From assembly GCA_937871435.1 (NCBI GenBank), contig CALMQM010000025.1, forward strand, positions 32,161-96,160: a stretch of DNA of 64,000 nucleotides, written 5' to 3'. The translations under genes and the position numbers were made by a program. Below are positions 26,597 through 35,530 of this stretch, piece by piece. The stretch is from an uncultured Bacteroidota bacterium. Its GTDB lineage: Bacteria; Bacteroidota; Bacteroidia; AKYH767-A; 2013-40CM-41-45. Within the stretch, counting starts at the first letter, position 1. Every line of letters starts with the position of its first letter. The notes under the pieces were generated by a model. The model had not been told where the DNA came from and did not search any database. It saw only the letters and a program-made list of their open reading frames with translations.

Positions 26597-28216
26597 TCAG
26601 GGATTTAATCGTCCGGGAACCTCGAGCCTGATTTTGTACACTCCTGTTCTGGCAGTAAGGTAGAGACTTTTTCCATCCGCATCGCCCCAGGCCATATTGG
26701 CTGGCAGTTCCGGACCTTTAATCTTTCCCAATAATTTTCCTTTCTCTGATATAATCCATACACCTCCCGGTCCGGATGCGTAAATGTTTCCTTTGCTGTC
26801 AGCCTTCAGTCCATCAAGTGCAATTTCACCTTGTTCGGCATTCATATTGAAAAATTCTTTCTCGTTGGAAAGGGTTCCATCTGCATTGACTTCAAAGCGA
26901 AGAATAATTTTTGTTGAAGCTATTGCAGTGATATCCCAGTTGGACACATAAAGATATTTTTCATCCGGAGAGAAAACGATTCCATTCGGTCCATTCAATG
27001 CAGTACTAAGCAATTTGATTTTCCCGTCTTTGATGGAATAGACTCCGGAAAATGCGAGTTCTTTTCTTGAATCATTGAATGCCTTTGGTAAACCATAGGG
27101 TGGATCTGTAAAATACAAGGTTCCATCGCTTCGGTACACTAAATCATTTGGAGAATTCAAACGTTTGCCATTGTAGTTATCGGCTAAAACTGTAAGTGTA
27201 CCATTCTTTTCGAGTCTGGTTACACGATGATTTCCGTGTTCGCAAATGGTGAGCCTTCCCTCCCGATCAAAGGCTAGTCCGTTGGATCCCGGCTGGCTGT
27301 ATTCTCCGATATCTGTTCCTGTATATCCGCTCTTCGTTCTGAATACATGAACGTCACCGGAATTGTTCAGGCTGTAAATAGCATTCGTATTAGGATCGCT
27401 GAACAATAAAAATCCGTCTTTATTCCAAACCGGACCTTCAGTAAATTGAAATCCGTTTGCAAGTCTTTCCATTTTTGTTTCCGGTGAAATGATTTCATCC
27501 AGCGAAGGATCTAAGCGTTCCACTGTATTGGCGATAGCTTCATATGAAGGAGCATGAGGAAACGTAGAGTAGAAGTCAAGTGTTGCGGATCGTATCCAGA
27601 TATAATTGTCCGGCAGATCCGACAAAGGTCCATTGATTCCAAGGATTGCAAGCTGAAATATTTGTCCAGCATAAGCGTCAGTGCTTAACAGAATTCTGTT
27701 GCGTGAATTGAAACCGCTGATGACAGAGTTACCGCTTTGTCCGATGCTTTTATTCAACACTCCATTCACCCAGACTTCTGCATAATCATCTACAACAATT
27801 TCGAAAAATACAGTTGAATGGGCTGTTGATAGTGAACCAATTTTATCCGGAACAGTAAATTTGAAACGGTACCAGTTGAAACTTAGTTTTCCGCTACCTC
27901 TTCTTGCATCAAGACTTGATGGATCCAATGTTTCCCAGGATGAATCATCAAAATTCTGCATCCCTGCTTTAGGAACTATGTCATGTGTTGAATTCACCGG
28001 CCCACTTGGTTTTCGATCCGGACCTGCTTCGTGAAATGGTGTACTGATAATAGAAGCATCGGAATATTTCCATTTGCCTTGTACAAGATCTGTTCCGGAT
28101 TTTGTGGAAAGATCTACAATCGCATCCGGGCGACCGGATTCAAGTTCTACTCTGTTTTGTGCCTGAGAATGTAAGAACAAGCCGGCGGAGATTATCAGAA
28201 GAAGATATTTTTTCAT
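26597..28216 (-). CDS. secreted SMP-30/gluconolactonase-family protein
   Basis: 539 residues with a signal peptide (about 1-19). Residues about 25-215 form a beta-sandwich-like region (SSWETLDPSS, FNWYRFKFTVPDKIG, VFFEIVVDDYAEVWVNG) resembling a carbohydrate-binding or sialidase-type jelly roll. Residues about 250-530 are an SMP-30 six-bladed propeller (FTEGPVWNKDGFLLFSDPN, GSNGLAFDREGRLTICEHG, RLNSPNDLVYRSDGTLYFTDPPYG). It may hydrolyse gluconolactone or related lactones in the periplasm. The cluster's glucose dehydrogenase at 42069 would produce such a lactone, but in the cytosol. The two-domain form is longer than ordinary SMP-30. Confidence 0.85.
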   Translation of the reverse strand: MKKYLLLIISAGLFLHSQAQNRVELESGRPDAIVDLSTKSGTDLVQGKWKYSDASIISTPFHEAGPDRKPSGPVNSTHDIVPKAGMQNFDDSSWETLDPSSLDARRGSGKLSFNWYRFKFTVPDKIGSLSTAHSTVFFEIVVDDYAEVWVNGVLNKSIGQSGNSVISGFNSRNRILLSTDAYAGQIFQLAILGINGPLSDLPDNYIWIRSATLDFYSTFPHAPSYEAIANTVERLDPSLDEIISPETKMERLANGFQFTEGPVWNKDGFLLFSDPNTNAIYSLNNSGDVHVFRTKSGYTGTDIGEYSQPGSNGLAFDREGRLTICEHGNHRVTRLEKNGTLTVLADNYNGKRLNSPNDLVYRSDGTLYFTDPPYGLPKAFNDSRKELAFSGVYSIKDGKIKLLSTALNGPNGIVFSPDEKYLYVSNWDITAIASTKIILRFEVNADGTLSNEKEFFNMNAEQGEIALDGLKADSKGNIYASGPGGVWIISEKGKLLGKIKGPELPANMAWGDADGKSLYLTARTGVYKIRLEVPGRLNP

Positions 28217-28290
28217 AGTGTATAATGTGGATAGTGGACAGCCCGAAAGAGAAATTTTCCTTACAGGCTGCCCATTGATCTTTCGTTGGG

Positions 28291-28779
28291 TTAATCAAAT
28301 TTTATCTGAACCGCGGCATTTGCAATCTGTTCATCTTGTTGCGCACTCATAGATCCGCTGACGCCAACAGCGCCAAGAATTTCTCCATTATACACAATCG
28401 GTACACCTCCTTGCAAAGGTGTGAAGGGGGTTACCGCAGGCAGAGTATTCATTGTTACTCTTCCTTTGGTGATGACATCTTCAAAAACTGAAGTTGGTTT
28501 TTTAAAATGTGCTGCCGTTTGTGCTTTACCTATGGCAACTTCAGCGCTTGCTGAAAATGTTCCATCGATTCTTACAAGGTAAATGAGATTGCCGCCGTCA
28601 TCTACAATCGCGATGCTTCCGCCGGCATTGTTTTTCTTTGCTTCCGACACTGCGGCGTCAGCGATTTTACGTGCAGCGTCGAGCGTTAATGTTGCACGGG
28701 TTTTCACCTGAGCTTCTGCAGCGATGGAGAACAATGTAATCCAGGCAGCAATGAGAATAGAAAATTTTAATTTTGACAT
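28291..28779 (-). CDS. secreted GlcG/HbpS-family haem-binding-like protein
   Basis: 162 residues with a signal peptide (about 1-24). The GlcG/HbpS fold is indicated by ATLTLDAARKIADAAVSEAKKN, GGSIAIVDDGGNLIYLVRIDG, TAAHFKKPTSVFED and GGVPIVYNGEILGAVGVSG. HbpS relatives bind haem extracellularly; GlcG is an accessory of glycolate metabolism. The family fold is certain, the ligand is not. It lies 26 bp after the double-YHS gene and 74 bp before SMP-30, so all three are probably one operon. Confidence 0.88.
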   Translation of the reverse strand: MSKLKFSILIAAWITLFSIAAEAQVKTRATLTLDAARKIADAAVSEAKKNNAGGSIAIVDDGGNLIYLVRIDGTFSASAEVAIGKAQTAAHFKKPTSVFEDVITKGRVTMNTLPAVTPFTPLQGGVPIVYNGEILGAVGVSGSMSAQQDEQIANAAVQIKFD

Positions 28780-28805
28780 GAGTAGGGTATGTTAAGGATT
28801 GAAGA

Positions 28806-29750
28806 TTAATTGTGTGCAGTTACGTTCTCCGTAACAGGCTTTGCGGGTTTGTCATATTTCACTTTCTTCCCGGCTTTTTTATGAACAAGAAGTGGCCAGT
28901 TGGTGTCGGCTTTCACAATGTTCGCTGCCAGATCTTTGTTGAAGAGAGTATATGCGTTTTGTGTATGTTGTAAAATCAGTTTTCCGTTATCAATCTGGAA
29001 AATGGTTGGATCTACCGGGCGAAGTTTATTCAGACTCACAGCATACCCGCAAAAGGCGCCATATTGAGGAGCATATTTTTCAGGAGAATCTTTGAACTTG
29101 TCAGCATGTTCCTGCGACATGAACCAATAGGTAGCACCATTGTAACGAGTAGTGAAATCGGGACTTCCTTTTTCGGGTTTTGTATTTTCGAAATATGAAA
29201 GCACATCGTACCCTTGCAGGATGACGCCGTTTTCATCTGTATTCACCAGGAATTTTTTCTCTTCATCTGTTTTAATTTGCTTGCCACCTTTTTTACTTAC
29301 CGCCGGCCAGTATTTATCCGCCTTGCTTAAATTTCCTGTTACATCTTTTTCCCAGGCATTTACAGCTCTCATGTTGTGTTGAATAACGAGCCGGTTGTTG
29401 ACGATGGAAAATGTATTGACATCGATCGGAGCTGTTTTACCGAGAGAAACAGCATAAGCACAATAGCCACCGAATTGTACATCATACTTCGCCGGATTTT
29501 TCGAAAACATCTCCTGATGTTCTTTGGTCGCGAACCAATAAATCGCATCGTGATAATGCGTAGTAATTGTCGGATCGCCTTTCACCGGTTTATTATCTGT
29601 AAAAAATGCTACAGGATCATATCCGTCGAGGATAACTCCTTCGCTGTTCACATTTACCAGATATTTTCCATTGTACTGTTGTCCTTTTACTGCAGTGGAC
29701 AGAATTCCCATTGCAAAGAACAGAACTGTGTATTTGAGTATTGTTTTCAT
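28806..29750 (-). CDS. secreted protein with two YHS-type domains
   Basis: 314 residues from the ATG at 29750; an in-frame ATG 16 codons earlier would precede the signal peptide and overlap the promoter. After a signal peptide (TILKYTVLFFAMGILSTAVKG) there are two similar halves, each with GYDPVAFF or GYDVLSYF, a YWF strand, NPAKYDVQFGGYCAYAVS or SPEKYAPQYGAFCGYAVS, and ILQHT or VIQHN. YHS domains occur with metal and copper proteins, and each half keeps a single Cys. The product is probably periplasmic. It is first in an operon with GlcG and SMP-30. Confidence 0.88.
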   Translation of the reverse strand: MKTILKYTVLFFAMGILSTAVKGQQYNGKYLVNVNSEGVILDGYDPVAFFTDNKPVKGDPTITTHYHDAIYWFATKEHQEMFSKNPAKYDVQFGGYCAYAVSLGKTAPIDVNTFSIVNNRLVIQHNMRAVNAWEKDVTGNLSKADKYWPAVSKKGGKQIKTDEEKKFLVNTDENGVILQGYDVLSYFENTKPEKGSPDFTTRYNGATYWFMSQEHADKFKDSPEKYAPQYGAFCGYAVSLNKLRPVDPTIFQIDNGKLILQHTQNAYTLFNKDLAANIVKADTNWPLLVHKKAGKKVKYDKPAKPVTENVTAHN

Positions 29751-29763
29751 GATTTTTTTTCTG

Positions 29764-29808
29764 CAAAGAAATATTGCATGAAAGGAAACCCGTGTCATCT
29801 GTCTTACA
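29764..29808 (-). promoter_or_regulatory. Crp/Fnr-type promoter of the double-YHS operon
   Basis: Palindrome TGTAAGACAGATGACA (29793-29808, minus strand), 21 bp, then TTTCTTTG (29764-29771). Same 36.5-bp spacing from centre to final G as the other sites. It ends 13 bp before the ATG at 29750. Confidence 0.65.
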
Positions 29809-29903
29809 ATTCACCGGATGTGTATGTATTATTATTTTATGTGTAATATTGTCTTCCACACGACAAGGGAAATTGAATGAGACGGTATTTTAGATAAAAA
29901 AAA

Positions 29904-30815
29904 ATGAGAAAAATAAATTTCACAATTATTTTCGTTCTGTTGTTTGCTAAAGTCTTTAGTCAGGGCTGCAGCGATGCAGGATTGTGCAGTATTGCAAATG
30001 CTCACCTTGAAAACAATCCGGACTCATCTCGTCGCTTTTCAGCAGCATTGACTTTGAGTGTTGGTGTTGGTGAACAAAGCACAATTATTTCTCAGGTTAT
30101 TCCGGAGATTAATTTTTCCAGCTCTTCATCTTCGACTTTTCAATTAAAAGTTCCTTATACTGTTGTGGATGGTGATTTGGGTAATTCGTCCGGAACAGGA
30201 GATATCTCTCTTAGTTTTCTTCATCGCCAAAGAGAAAAGAAAAAAGTTGGTTTAAGCTGGAATGCAGGTGTAAAAGTCCCGACCGGAAATTCAAATCGTA
30301 AAATATCCGGCAATTCCTTACCAATGCCATATCAAACAAGTTTAGGTACTGTTGATTTGATCGGAGGAGTTTCAATCCAATTCAATTCCTGGAATTTCAC
30401 TGCAGGATATCAATATGTCGCATGGAATGGAAATAAAAATCAATTCCTGAGGCCTGCATCTTCTTCTACTGATACAGAGCAAAATTATTTTGAATCCAAT
30501 TTTCTGGATAGGGGAGATGATGCATTAGTTAAAACTGATTATGAAATCAAAATTGGAAAGACAGTATTGAGTCCCGGTTTATTGGCTTTGTACCGTATTC
30601 AATCGGATAAAATCGTAAGTGCTGATGAAAGAAAAACATCTCTTGATGGTTCTTCAGGATTAACATTGAATTGTACTTGTAATTTTCAGTTTCCTTTAAA
30701 TTCTTTTTTGGACATGCGACTATCCGGAGGTGCTCCGGTAATCGTAAGAGAGTACCGTGCAGATGGTTTGACCAGAAGTGTAGTATTTAATCTGCAATTC
30801 CAGTTAAAGTTGTAA
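29904..30815 (+). CDS. putative outer-membrane beta-barrel protein
   Basis: 303 residues with a signal peptide ending FSQ and a Cys-containing mature start (CSDAGLCSIANAH). The rest is beta-strand-rich (FSAALTLSVGVGEQ, VGLSWNAGVKVPTGNS, FTAGYQYVAWNG, LDMRLSGGAPVIVREY) and ends in a typical barrel terminus with aromatic/hydrophobic alternation (VVFNLQFQLKL). It may be an outer-membrane channel; no specific family is recognised. Divergent from the double-YHS operon, with a 153-bp shared upstream region, and followed 72 bp later by another YHS gene. Confidence 0.65.
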   Translation: MRKINFTIIFVLLFAKVFSQGCSDAGLCSIANAHLENNPDSSRRFSAALTLSVGVGEQSTIISQVIPEINFSSSSSSTFQLKVPYTVVDGDLGNSSGTGDISLSFLHRQREKKKVGLSWNAGVKVPTGNSNRKISGNSLPMPYQTSLGTVDLIGGVSIQFNSWNFTAGYQYVAWNGNKNQFLRPASSSTDTEQNYFESNFLDRGDDALVKTDYEIKIGKTVLSPGLLALYRIQSDKIVSADERKTSLDGSSGLTLNCTCNFQFPLNSFLDMRLSGGAPVIVREYRADGLTRSVVFNLQFQLKL

Positions 30816-30828
30816 AAACAACACGATC

Positions 30829-30873
30829 TGTCATTTGCACGACATTGGGATCGGGTGAAACGGCGGTTATTTG
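30829..30873 (+). promoter_or_regulatory. Crp/Fnr-type promoter of the YHS-SDR-kinase-coaB operon
   Basis: Palindrome TGTCATTTGCACGACA (30829-30844), 21 bp, then GTTATTTG (30866-30873). It ends 14 bp before the ATG at 30888. Confidence 0.7.
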
Positions 30874-30887
30874 TATAAAAAAATAAC

Positions 30888-31373
30888 ATGCTCATCCGTA
30901 TATTTTCAGCCATCATCATTTTCTGTACAGTACTAATTGCCGCGAATGCTAACGGACAATCTTCTACTGTCGTGACAAAAACATCCGGTTTAAATATTGA
31001 AAACGGACTTGCGATACAGGGATATGACCCGGTATCGTATTTCACTCTGGGGAAAGCTGTGAAAGGCAATTCGTCCATTAGTGTAAACCGGAATGGAGTC
31101 ACTTATTATTTTAGTTCCGGATCCAATCGTGAATTGTTCAATCAGAATCCATCAAAGTATGAACCTGCTTATGGTGGCTGGTGTGCTTATGCTATGGGTG
31201 TGGATGGAAGTAAAGTGGAAATTGATCCGGAGACATTCAAAATTGTTGATGGTCATCTTTGTTTGTTTTACAATTTTTATTTCACCAATACACTTCCAAA
31301 ATGGAATAAGCAGGAATCACAGTTGAAGAAAAATGCTGATGCCAATTGGAATAAGTTGAATAATAATCATTAA
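30888..31373 (+). CDS. secreted single-YHS-domain protein
   Basis: 161 residues. Signal peptide (about 1-22, ending ANANGQ) followed by one YHS domain (LAIQGYDPVSYFTLG, VTYYFSSGSNRELF, NPSKYEPAYGGWCAYAMG) and a charged C-terminal tail. It is a paralogue of each half of the protein at 28806-29750, and both genes have the same type of promoter. Metal binding is suggested by family only. First gene of a four-gene plus-strand operon. Confidence 0.88.
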   Translation: MLIRIFSAIIIFCTVLIAANANGQSSTVVTKTSGLNIENGLAIQGYDPVSYFTLGKAVKGNSSISVNRNGVTYYFSSGSNRELFNQNPSKYEPAYGGWCAYAMGVDGSKVEIDPETFKIVDGHLCLFYNFYFTNTLPKWNKQESQLKKNADANWNKLNNNH

Positions 31374-31393
31374 TCCATATTAAATCACACTCT

Positions 31394-32092
31394 ATGTCGA
31401 AACCTGTTGTTATCATCACCGGAGCGAAAGGAAATTTAGGAAAGGCGACCGTCAGGCAATTTATTGAAGAAGGATATCACGTTGTCGCTACAGTGAGCTC
31501 CGGAAATTCCCTTGGATATCTGCAGGATCATCCCTCGCTAACTGTTTTCCCCGTTAATGTTTTGGATGCGGATCAATCTGCTCAATTGGTGAAAGAAGTT
31601 ACGCTTCGCTTTGGAGAGATTCACTCTGTATTCATGCTTGTTGGGACTTACATTTCCGGAACCTTTGAGGAAACCGGATTGGATGCTTTGGATAAGATGA
31701 TCAATATGAATTTCAAGAGCGCATATACGATTGCACAGCCTGCATTTCGTCAGATGATGAAACAGAAGAGCGGAGGCAGACTGGTTTTCATTGGAGCAAG
31801 ACCGGCTATTCAACCTGAAGAAGCAAGAACTGCTGTCGCGTATGCCCTCTCGAAATCTTTGTTATTCAGACTGGCTGAAAGTATAAATGCTGAAAGCCGC
31901 GGTCGGAACATTGCTGCACACGTTATCATACCAAGCATTATTGATACGGAAGTAAATCGTGCATCTCAGCCTGAAGCAGATTATAGCAATTGGGTGAAGC
32001 CGGAGGAACTGGCGGATGTCATGTTATATACAGCGTCAGGAAAAGGCGCCGCTCTGCGTGAAACCGTATTGAAAGTATATGGAAATGCATAG
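31394..32092 (+). CDS. SDR-family oxidoreductase
   Basis: 232 residues. Rossmann start VVIITGAKGNLGKATV (TGxxxxLG cofactor motif), NMNFKSAYTIAQ, RLVFIGA and the YALSK active-site motif near residue 153 are present. The serine normally preceding the YxxxK is replaced by the region FIGARPAIQ, so the exact catalytic set is slightly unusual. Substrate unknown; it starts 20 bp after the YHS gene. Confidence 0.88.
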   Translation: MSKPVVIITGAKGNLGKATVRQFIEEGYHVVATVSSGNSLGYLQDHPSLTVFPVNVLDADQSAQLVKEVTLRFGEIHSVFMLVGTYISGTFEETGLDALDKMINMNFKSAYTIAQPAFRQMMKQKSGGRLVFIGARPAIQPEEARTAVAYALSKSLLFRLAESINAESRGRNIAAHVIIPSIIDTEVNRASQPEADYSNWVKPEELADVMLYTASGKGAALRETVLKVYGNA

Positions 32093-32122
32093 ACTAACCC
32101 TTCACTGAAAAATATTTTTAGC

Positions 32123-32842
32123 ATGAGTTCTTCTTTTCAAACTTCTTTCTTCCGGGAAAGTACAGATGAGTTGACAACTCAAATTTTAAAGAAACATGCT
32201 TCACTCGGCGGGAAAAGCGCATTGTTGGTAGGTATAAGCGGGATTGATGCTTCAGGAAAAGGAACTCTTGCATCCGAACTCAAACTTCAGCTTTCTGAAT
32301 CCGGAATGCATGTGGCAAAGCTCTCAGTAGATGATTGGCTACATCCTTTTTCCGCGGGTCAAATTCAAATTGGTGATGCTTTCGATTTTTATAAGAAAGG
32401 ATTTCGTTATACCGAATTATTTCAGCAACTGATTTTGCCTTTGAAAAACAAACAGTCTGTTCGACTGCAATCTTTCAAAACACATTTGATAAGTGGCCGG
32501 AGTCACCCCTATACATGGCATTTCGTAAATACAGACATCATCCTGTTGGAAGGAATATTTTTATTCCGAAAAAACCTGAGAGATTATTTTGATTATAAAA
32601 TCTGGGTCGACTGTTCTTATGAAACCGCTTTGTCAAGAGCATTAAAGCGAAACCAGGAGGGATTGTCCGTAGATCAGCTAAAGAAAAATTATGCTTCAAT
32701 CTATTTCCCGGCTCAGGAAATTCACTTTGCGCAGGATCGTCCAAAAAGTCAGGTTGATACGTTGATTCAGAATGATACCAGGACGCAAAAAATATTGACC
32801 CCACATTATCAAATTGTACACGATTATGCTTTTGCAGAATAA
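32123..32842 (+). CDS. uridine-kinase-like P-loop kinase
   Basis: 239 residues. Walker A region GISGIDASGKGTLASEL (about 38-54), DDWLHPF after it, IILLEGIFLF as Walker-B-like strand, and a lid with ALSRALKRNQEG. This is the uridine kinase/phosphoribulokinase-like group, which also contains pantothenate and other small-molecule kinases. Its stop overlaps the CoaB start, which hints at a substrate related to pantothenate or nucleotide metabolism, but this is inference. Confidence 0.8.
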   Translation: MSSSFQTSFFRESTDELTTQILKKHASLGGKSALLVGISGIDASGKGTLASELKLQLSESGMHVAKLSVDDWLHPFSAGQIQIGDAFDFYKKGFRYTELFQQLILPLKNKQSVRLQSFKTHLISGRSHPYTWHFVNTDIILLEGIFLFRKNLRDYFDYKIWVDCSYETALSRALKRNQEGLSVDQLKKNYASIYFPAQEIHFAQDRPKSQVDTLIQNDTRTQKILTPHYQIVHDYAFAE

Positions 32843-33491
32843 AAAAGTACTCATCACCGCCGGTCCTACTCAGGAACCAATTGATCCGGTCCGTTACATC
32901 AGTAATCATTCAACCGGAAAAATGGGATATGCTCTCGCGGCGGTATGCCTGGAAGAAGGAGCCGATGTGGTACTCGTTTCCGGACCTGTTTCACTTACTT
33001 TGAGTCACCCAAGACTCAAAATTATTCGCATCACCACAGCTTTGGAAATGCTTGAAGAAAGTAAAAAGTACTTTTCTCAATCAGACATAGCTGTTTTTAC
33101 TGCTGCTGTAGCGGATTACCGTCCGGAATTTGTAGCGGATCAAAAAATAAAAAAGAATGACGACCATTTTGCAATTCACATGGTGAAAAATCCTGATATC
33201 GCGAAGGAATTTGGAATGCAAAAGAAATCAGGTCAGCTTTCCGTTGGATTCGCGCTCGAAACAAATGACGAAGAAACGAATGCTCTGAAAAAACTGCAGA
33301 GTAAAAATCTTGATCTGGTAATTTTGAATTCTATGCAGGATGACAAAGCTACTTTTGGATACAATACCAATAAGATCAGTATATTCAGCAGGACTAAGGC
33401 GAGACAGGATTATCCATTGAAAGAAAAACACCTCGTTGCCTTTGACATTGTTGCGCAGATCTCAGCGTTGCTTCCTGTTCCGGTTCTCTGA
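32826..33491 (+). CDS. coaB: stand-alone phosphopantothenoylcysteine synthetase (CoaB domain)
   Basis: 221 residues from the ATG at 32826, which lies inside the end of the kinase gene (17-bp overlap). Motifs of the CoaB half of CoaBC are complete: KVLITAGPTQEPIDPVRYISNHSTGKMGYALA, FTAAVADYRPE, HMVKNPDIAKEFG and VGFALETND. The CoaC decarboxylase half is absent. Most bacteria use a fused CoaBC of about 400 residues, so this may be a second, condition-specific copy made under the Crp-type promoter, or it may act on a different acyl-phosphate. Confidence 0.88.
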   Translation: MLLQNKKVLITAGPTQEPIDPVRYISNHSTGKMGYALAAVCLEEGADVVLVSGPVSLTLSHPRLKIIRITTALEMLEESKKYFSQSDIAVFTAAVADYRPEFVADQKIKKNDDHFAIHMVKNPDIAKEFGMQKKSGQLSVGFALETNDEETNALKKLQSKNLDLVILNSMQDDKATFGYNTNKISIFSRTKARQDYPLKEKHLVAFDIVAQISALLPVPVL

Positions 33492-33683
33492 CTGGTTTTT
33501 AAATTCATCGAAAAATTAATACAATTATACTTTTATCTTTTTCTTTGTTTGACAAAATAGTTCATCATAGTCTGTATTCTGTATGTTGATGTACAAAGAA
33601 AAATACCTCGTGATGAAAATACGATTAACGTTACCACCTGTTTCTTAAGGAGAGCCTATATACTTTTTGTTAGGTAACTTCTG

Positions 33684-34478
33684 TTAATTTGATGTAAGTG
33701 TGATTCGATCTACTGTGAGTACCATCCAATCGTTGTATTGATTCACCGAACCATCAATCACAACCTGGTCCGCTACAAAAGGCAATACACGTTTGTTGAT
33801 TGAAGATGTATTCTTGCTTTTTAAAATAAAGTAATTGTTTTCGCCAAGTGCGTTTGTTACTTTAAACATTGGAGGAATACCTCCTGAAATACATCGAATA
33901 GCGCAGTCACGATGTGGTTTGCCTACCCCCGGTTTCATAACGCCGAAGTAGCATTTCGGATCAATGATTTCTCCATGTAATTTCACCGCAACCGGCGGAG
34001 TGATTGGATCGGGCATTCTTATATCGTTAACAGTAGATACCAATCCAATCGAAGCTTTTACTTTATTAGTGAGTTCCAATATCGCTTTTCCGTCATGGTA
34101 AATGAGAGAGCCTTTCAGATTGACAGTTTTGTTCTGGAGAGAAATTCCCATTTCCTTTTCTTTCTGCTGGAGAAAATCTTCCGCGCCATGTTTTCCATAG
34201 CCTACAAGAACAATACTCTCCATTTGATGCTGACCACTGGCATTCTTGCCTTTGTCGATGAGAAGCATAGGTATAGGATTAGTAGTAAGTACTCCTTTAA
34301 GTGAAGTTTCTTTCCCGAATTCGAATGTCCCGTTTGAGAATCCTCGTTGTTTCCCTACGAGGAGAATTCCGGTTACTATCAGTACTATTCCCAGAGCAAT
34401 CACTATGCGGATTAATTTTTTCCTCGTAGACGGAGGAGTTGGCAGGTAGCCTACATAAAATTCGTCTTCTTTTTTCAT
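33684..34478 (-). CDS. single-span membrane protein with C-x15-C-x3-C motif
   Basis: 264 residues. A membrane helix (about 21-41, IRIVIALGIVLIVTGILLVG) anchors an extracytoplasmic domain of beta character. The notable part is CYFGVMKPGVGKPHRDCAIRC (residues 176-196) followed by ISGGIPPMF, in which Cys176, Cys192, Cys196 and His189 could bind metal. I do not recognise a named family. It starts 14 bp after the Rieske/ferric-reductase gene and is the last gene of the operon, so a role beside that electron carrier is likely but unproven. Confidence 0.65.
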   Translation of the reverse strand: MKKEDEFYVGYLPTPPSTRKKLIRIVIALGIVLIVTGILLVGKQRGFSNGTFEFGKETSLKGVLTTNPIPMLLIDKGKNASGQHQMESIVLVGYGKHGAEDFLQQKEKEMGISLQNKTVNLKGSLIYHDGKAILELTNKVKASIGLVSTVNDIRMPDPITPPVAVKLHGEIIDPKCYFGVMKPGVGKPHRDCAIRCISGGIPPMFKVTNALGENNYFILKSKNTSSINKRVLPFVADQVVIDGSVNQYNDWMVLTVDRITLTSN

Positions 34479-34492
34479 GAACGATGTTTCAG

Positions 34493-35530
34493 TTAAAGAT
34501 GCAGATCCAAGGGCATCACTTCAGCTCCTTCTTCGTTTGGTTTAGGATCAAGCCAGATTTTAGTACCTGTGAGCCGTAAATTGTACGTCGCTACTTTTTC
34601 TTTGAATGGTGCAGGAGCTTTTCCATTGTGAGGAAGATATTGGTATCCATGCCAGGGACACGTGATGCATCCGTCAATAATTTTGCCTTCACCCAACGGA
34701 CCGTTTTGATGTTTGCATACATTACTTACTGCTGATAATTTTCCCTGATATTTGAAAATGGCAATGCGCTCTTTGAGTCCGGTAACAACTTTTGCTCTGT
34801 TCTCTGGAATTTCAGATACGTCGCACACCTGAATGAAACCATCTGCTGAGGGTGTACTTTTTTCCGAATCTCTTTTGTTTTCTTTCCAAGCCGCTAATAC
34901 ATGCAAAGTTGAAACCCAGCAAACTCCGAAAGCAAGTAGAATGAAGTAAGCCGGAGAGTGTTCGAGTTGTATCACACCCAACAAAACATGCATCACCAGG
35001 AGTCCATATGCGATGTAAACACCCATGTGAAGAATTTTCCAGATTTTTGGACTCAATTGATTCAACCAGAAATCGTGGCTACTGGCTGCCATGCAACTGA
35101 GAATAATTAATGCCAGAAGTCCCAGCGATTGAAAAGGGAACTTAATAAATGAAGTATAGTGAGTGTTGGAGCTGAGCACAGAAACCAGGGGAGAAATATT
35201 TCCCAGCGCGTGGAACTGAAAAATGGAAAACGTTCCATGTACCAACGCGATTAAAAACATTGTTACACCGAGATGCCTGCGGTTGTACAGTAATGGCAAA
35301 AATATTTTGTTTAATCTGGCTAACGGACCAATGGAAAGTATAACATGAAGCAATAGAAAGGCCAACGTGGAAGTAGCCCGAATCAAAGTTGTTTCAATAG
35401 TGATTTCGGGATAAATTATGAGGCAAGCACAAATAAAAATGCTTAAGTAGGTCAATACAAATCCCAGAAGAATCCCATCATAGATTTTTTTGTTCGTATT
35501 CCACGAAACGGAAGTATAAGCAATACTCAT
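34493..35530 (-). CDS. ferric-reductase-like membrane domain fused to a Rieske 2Fe-2S domain
   Basis: 345 residues. About six helices (residues about 20-220) resemble the haem-binding ferric reductase/MsrQ-type domain, with His in HLGVTMFLIALVHGT and HMGVYIAYGLLVMHVLLG. After a linker, a Rieske domain (about 230-340) shows CKHQNGPLG and CPWHGYQY, the complete two-Cys two-His cluster set. It should move electrons between quinol or haem and a periplasmic or cytosolic partner. The fusion is unusual; partner genes on both sides are small membrane proteins. Its start overlaps the upstream gene by four bases. Confidence 0.85.
   Translation of the reverse strand: MSIAYTSVSWNTNKKIYDGILLGFVLTYLSIFICACLIIYPEITIETTLIRATSTLAFLLLHVILSIGPLARLNKIFLPLLYNRRHLGVTMFLIALVHGTFSIFQFHALGNISPLVSVLSSNTHYTSFIKFPFQSLGLLALIILSCMAASSHDFWLNQLSPKIWKILHMGVYIAYGLLVMHVLLGVIQLEHSPAYFILLAFGVCWVSTLHVLAAWKENKRDSEKSTPSADGFIQVCDVSEIPENRAKVVTGLKERIAIFKYQGKLSAVSNVCKHQNGPLGEGKIIDGCITCPWHGYQYLPHNGKAPAPFKEKVATYNLRLTGTKIWLDPKPNEEGAEVMPLDLHL

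Noticed and set aside
30686..31102. Minus-strand frame across the barrel/YHS junction
   Set aside because: It lies opposite two real genes and a Crp-type promoter and has no recognisable composition or motif.
33492..33683. Convergent region after coaB as RNA gene or terminator
   Set aside because: It is AT-rich with only one distant 6-bp complement (GTTACC/GGTAAC); no compelling hairpin or promoter.
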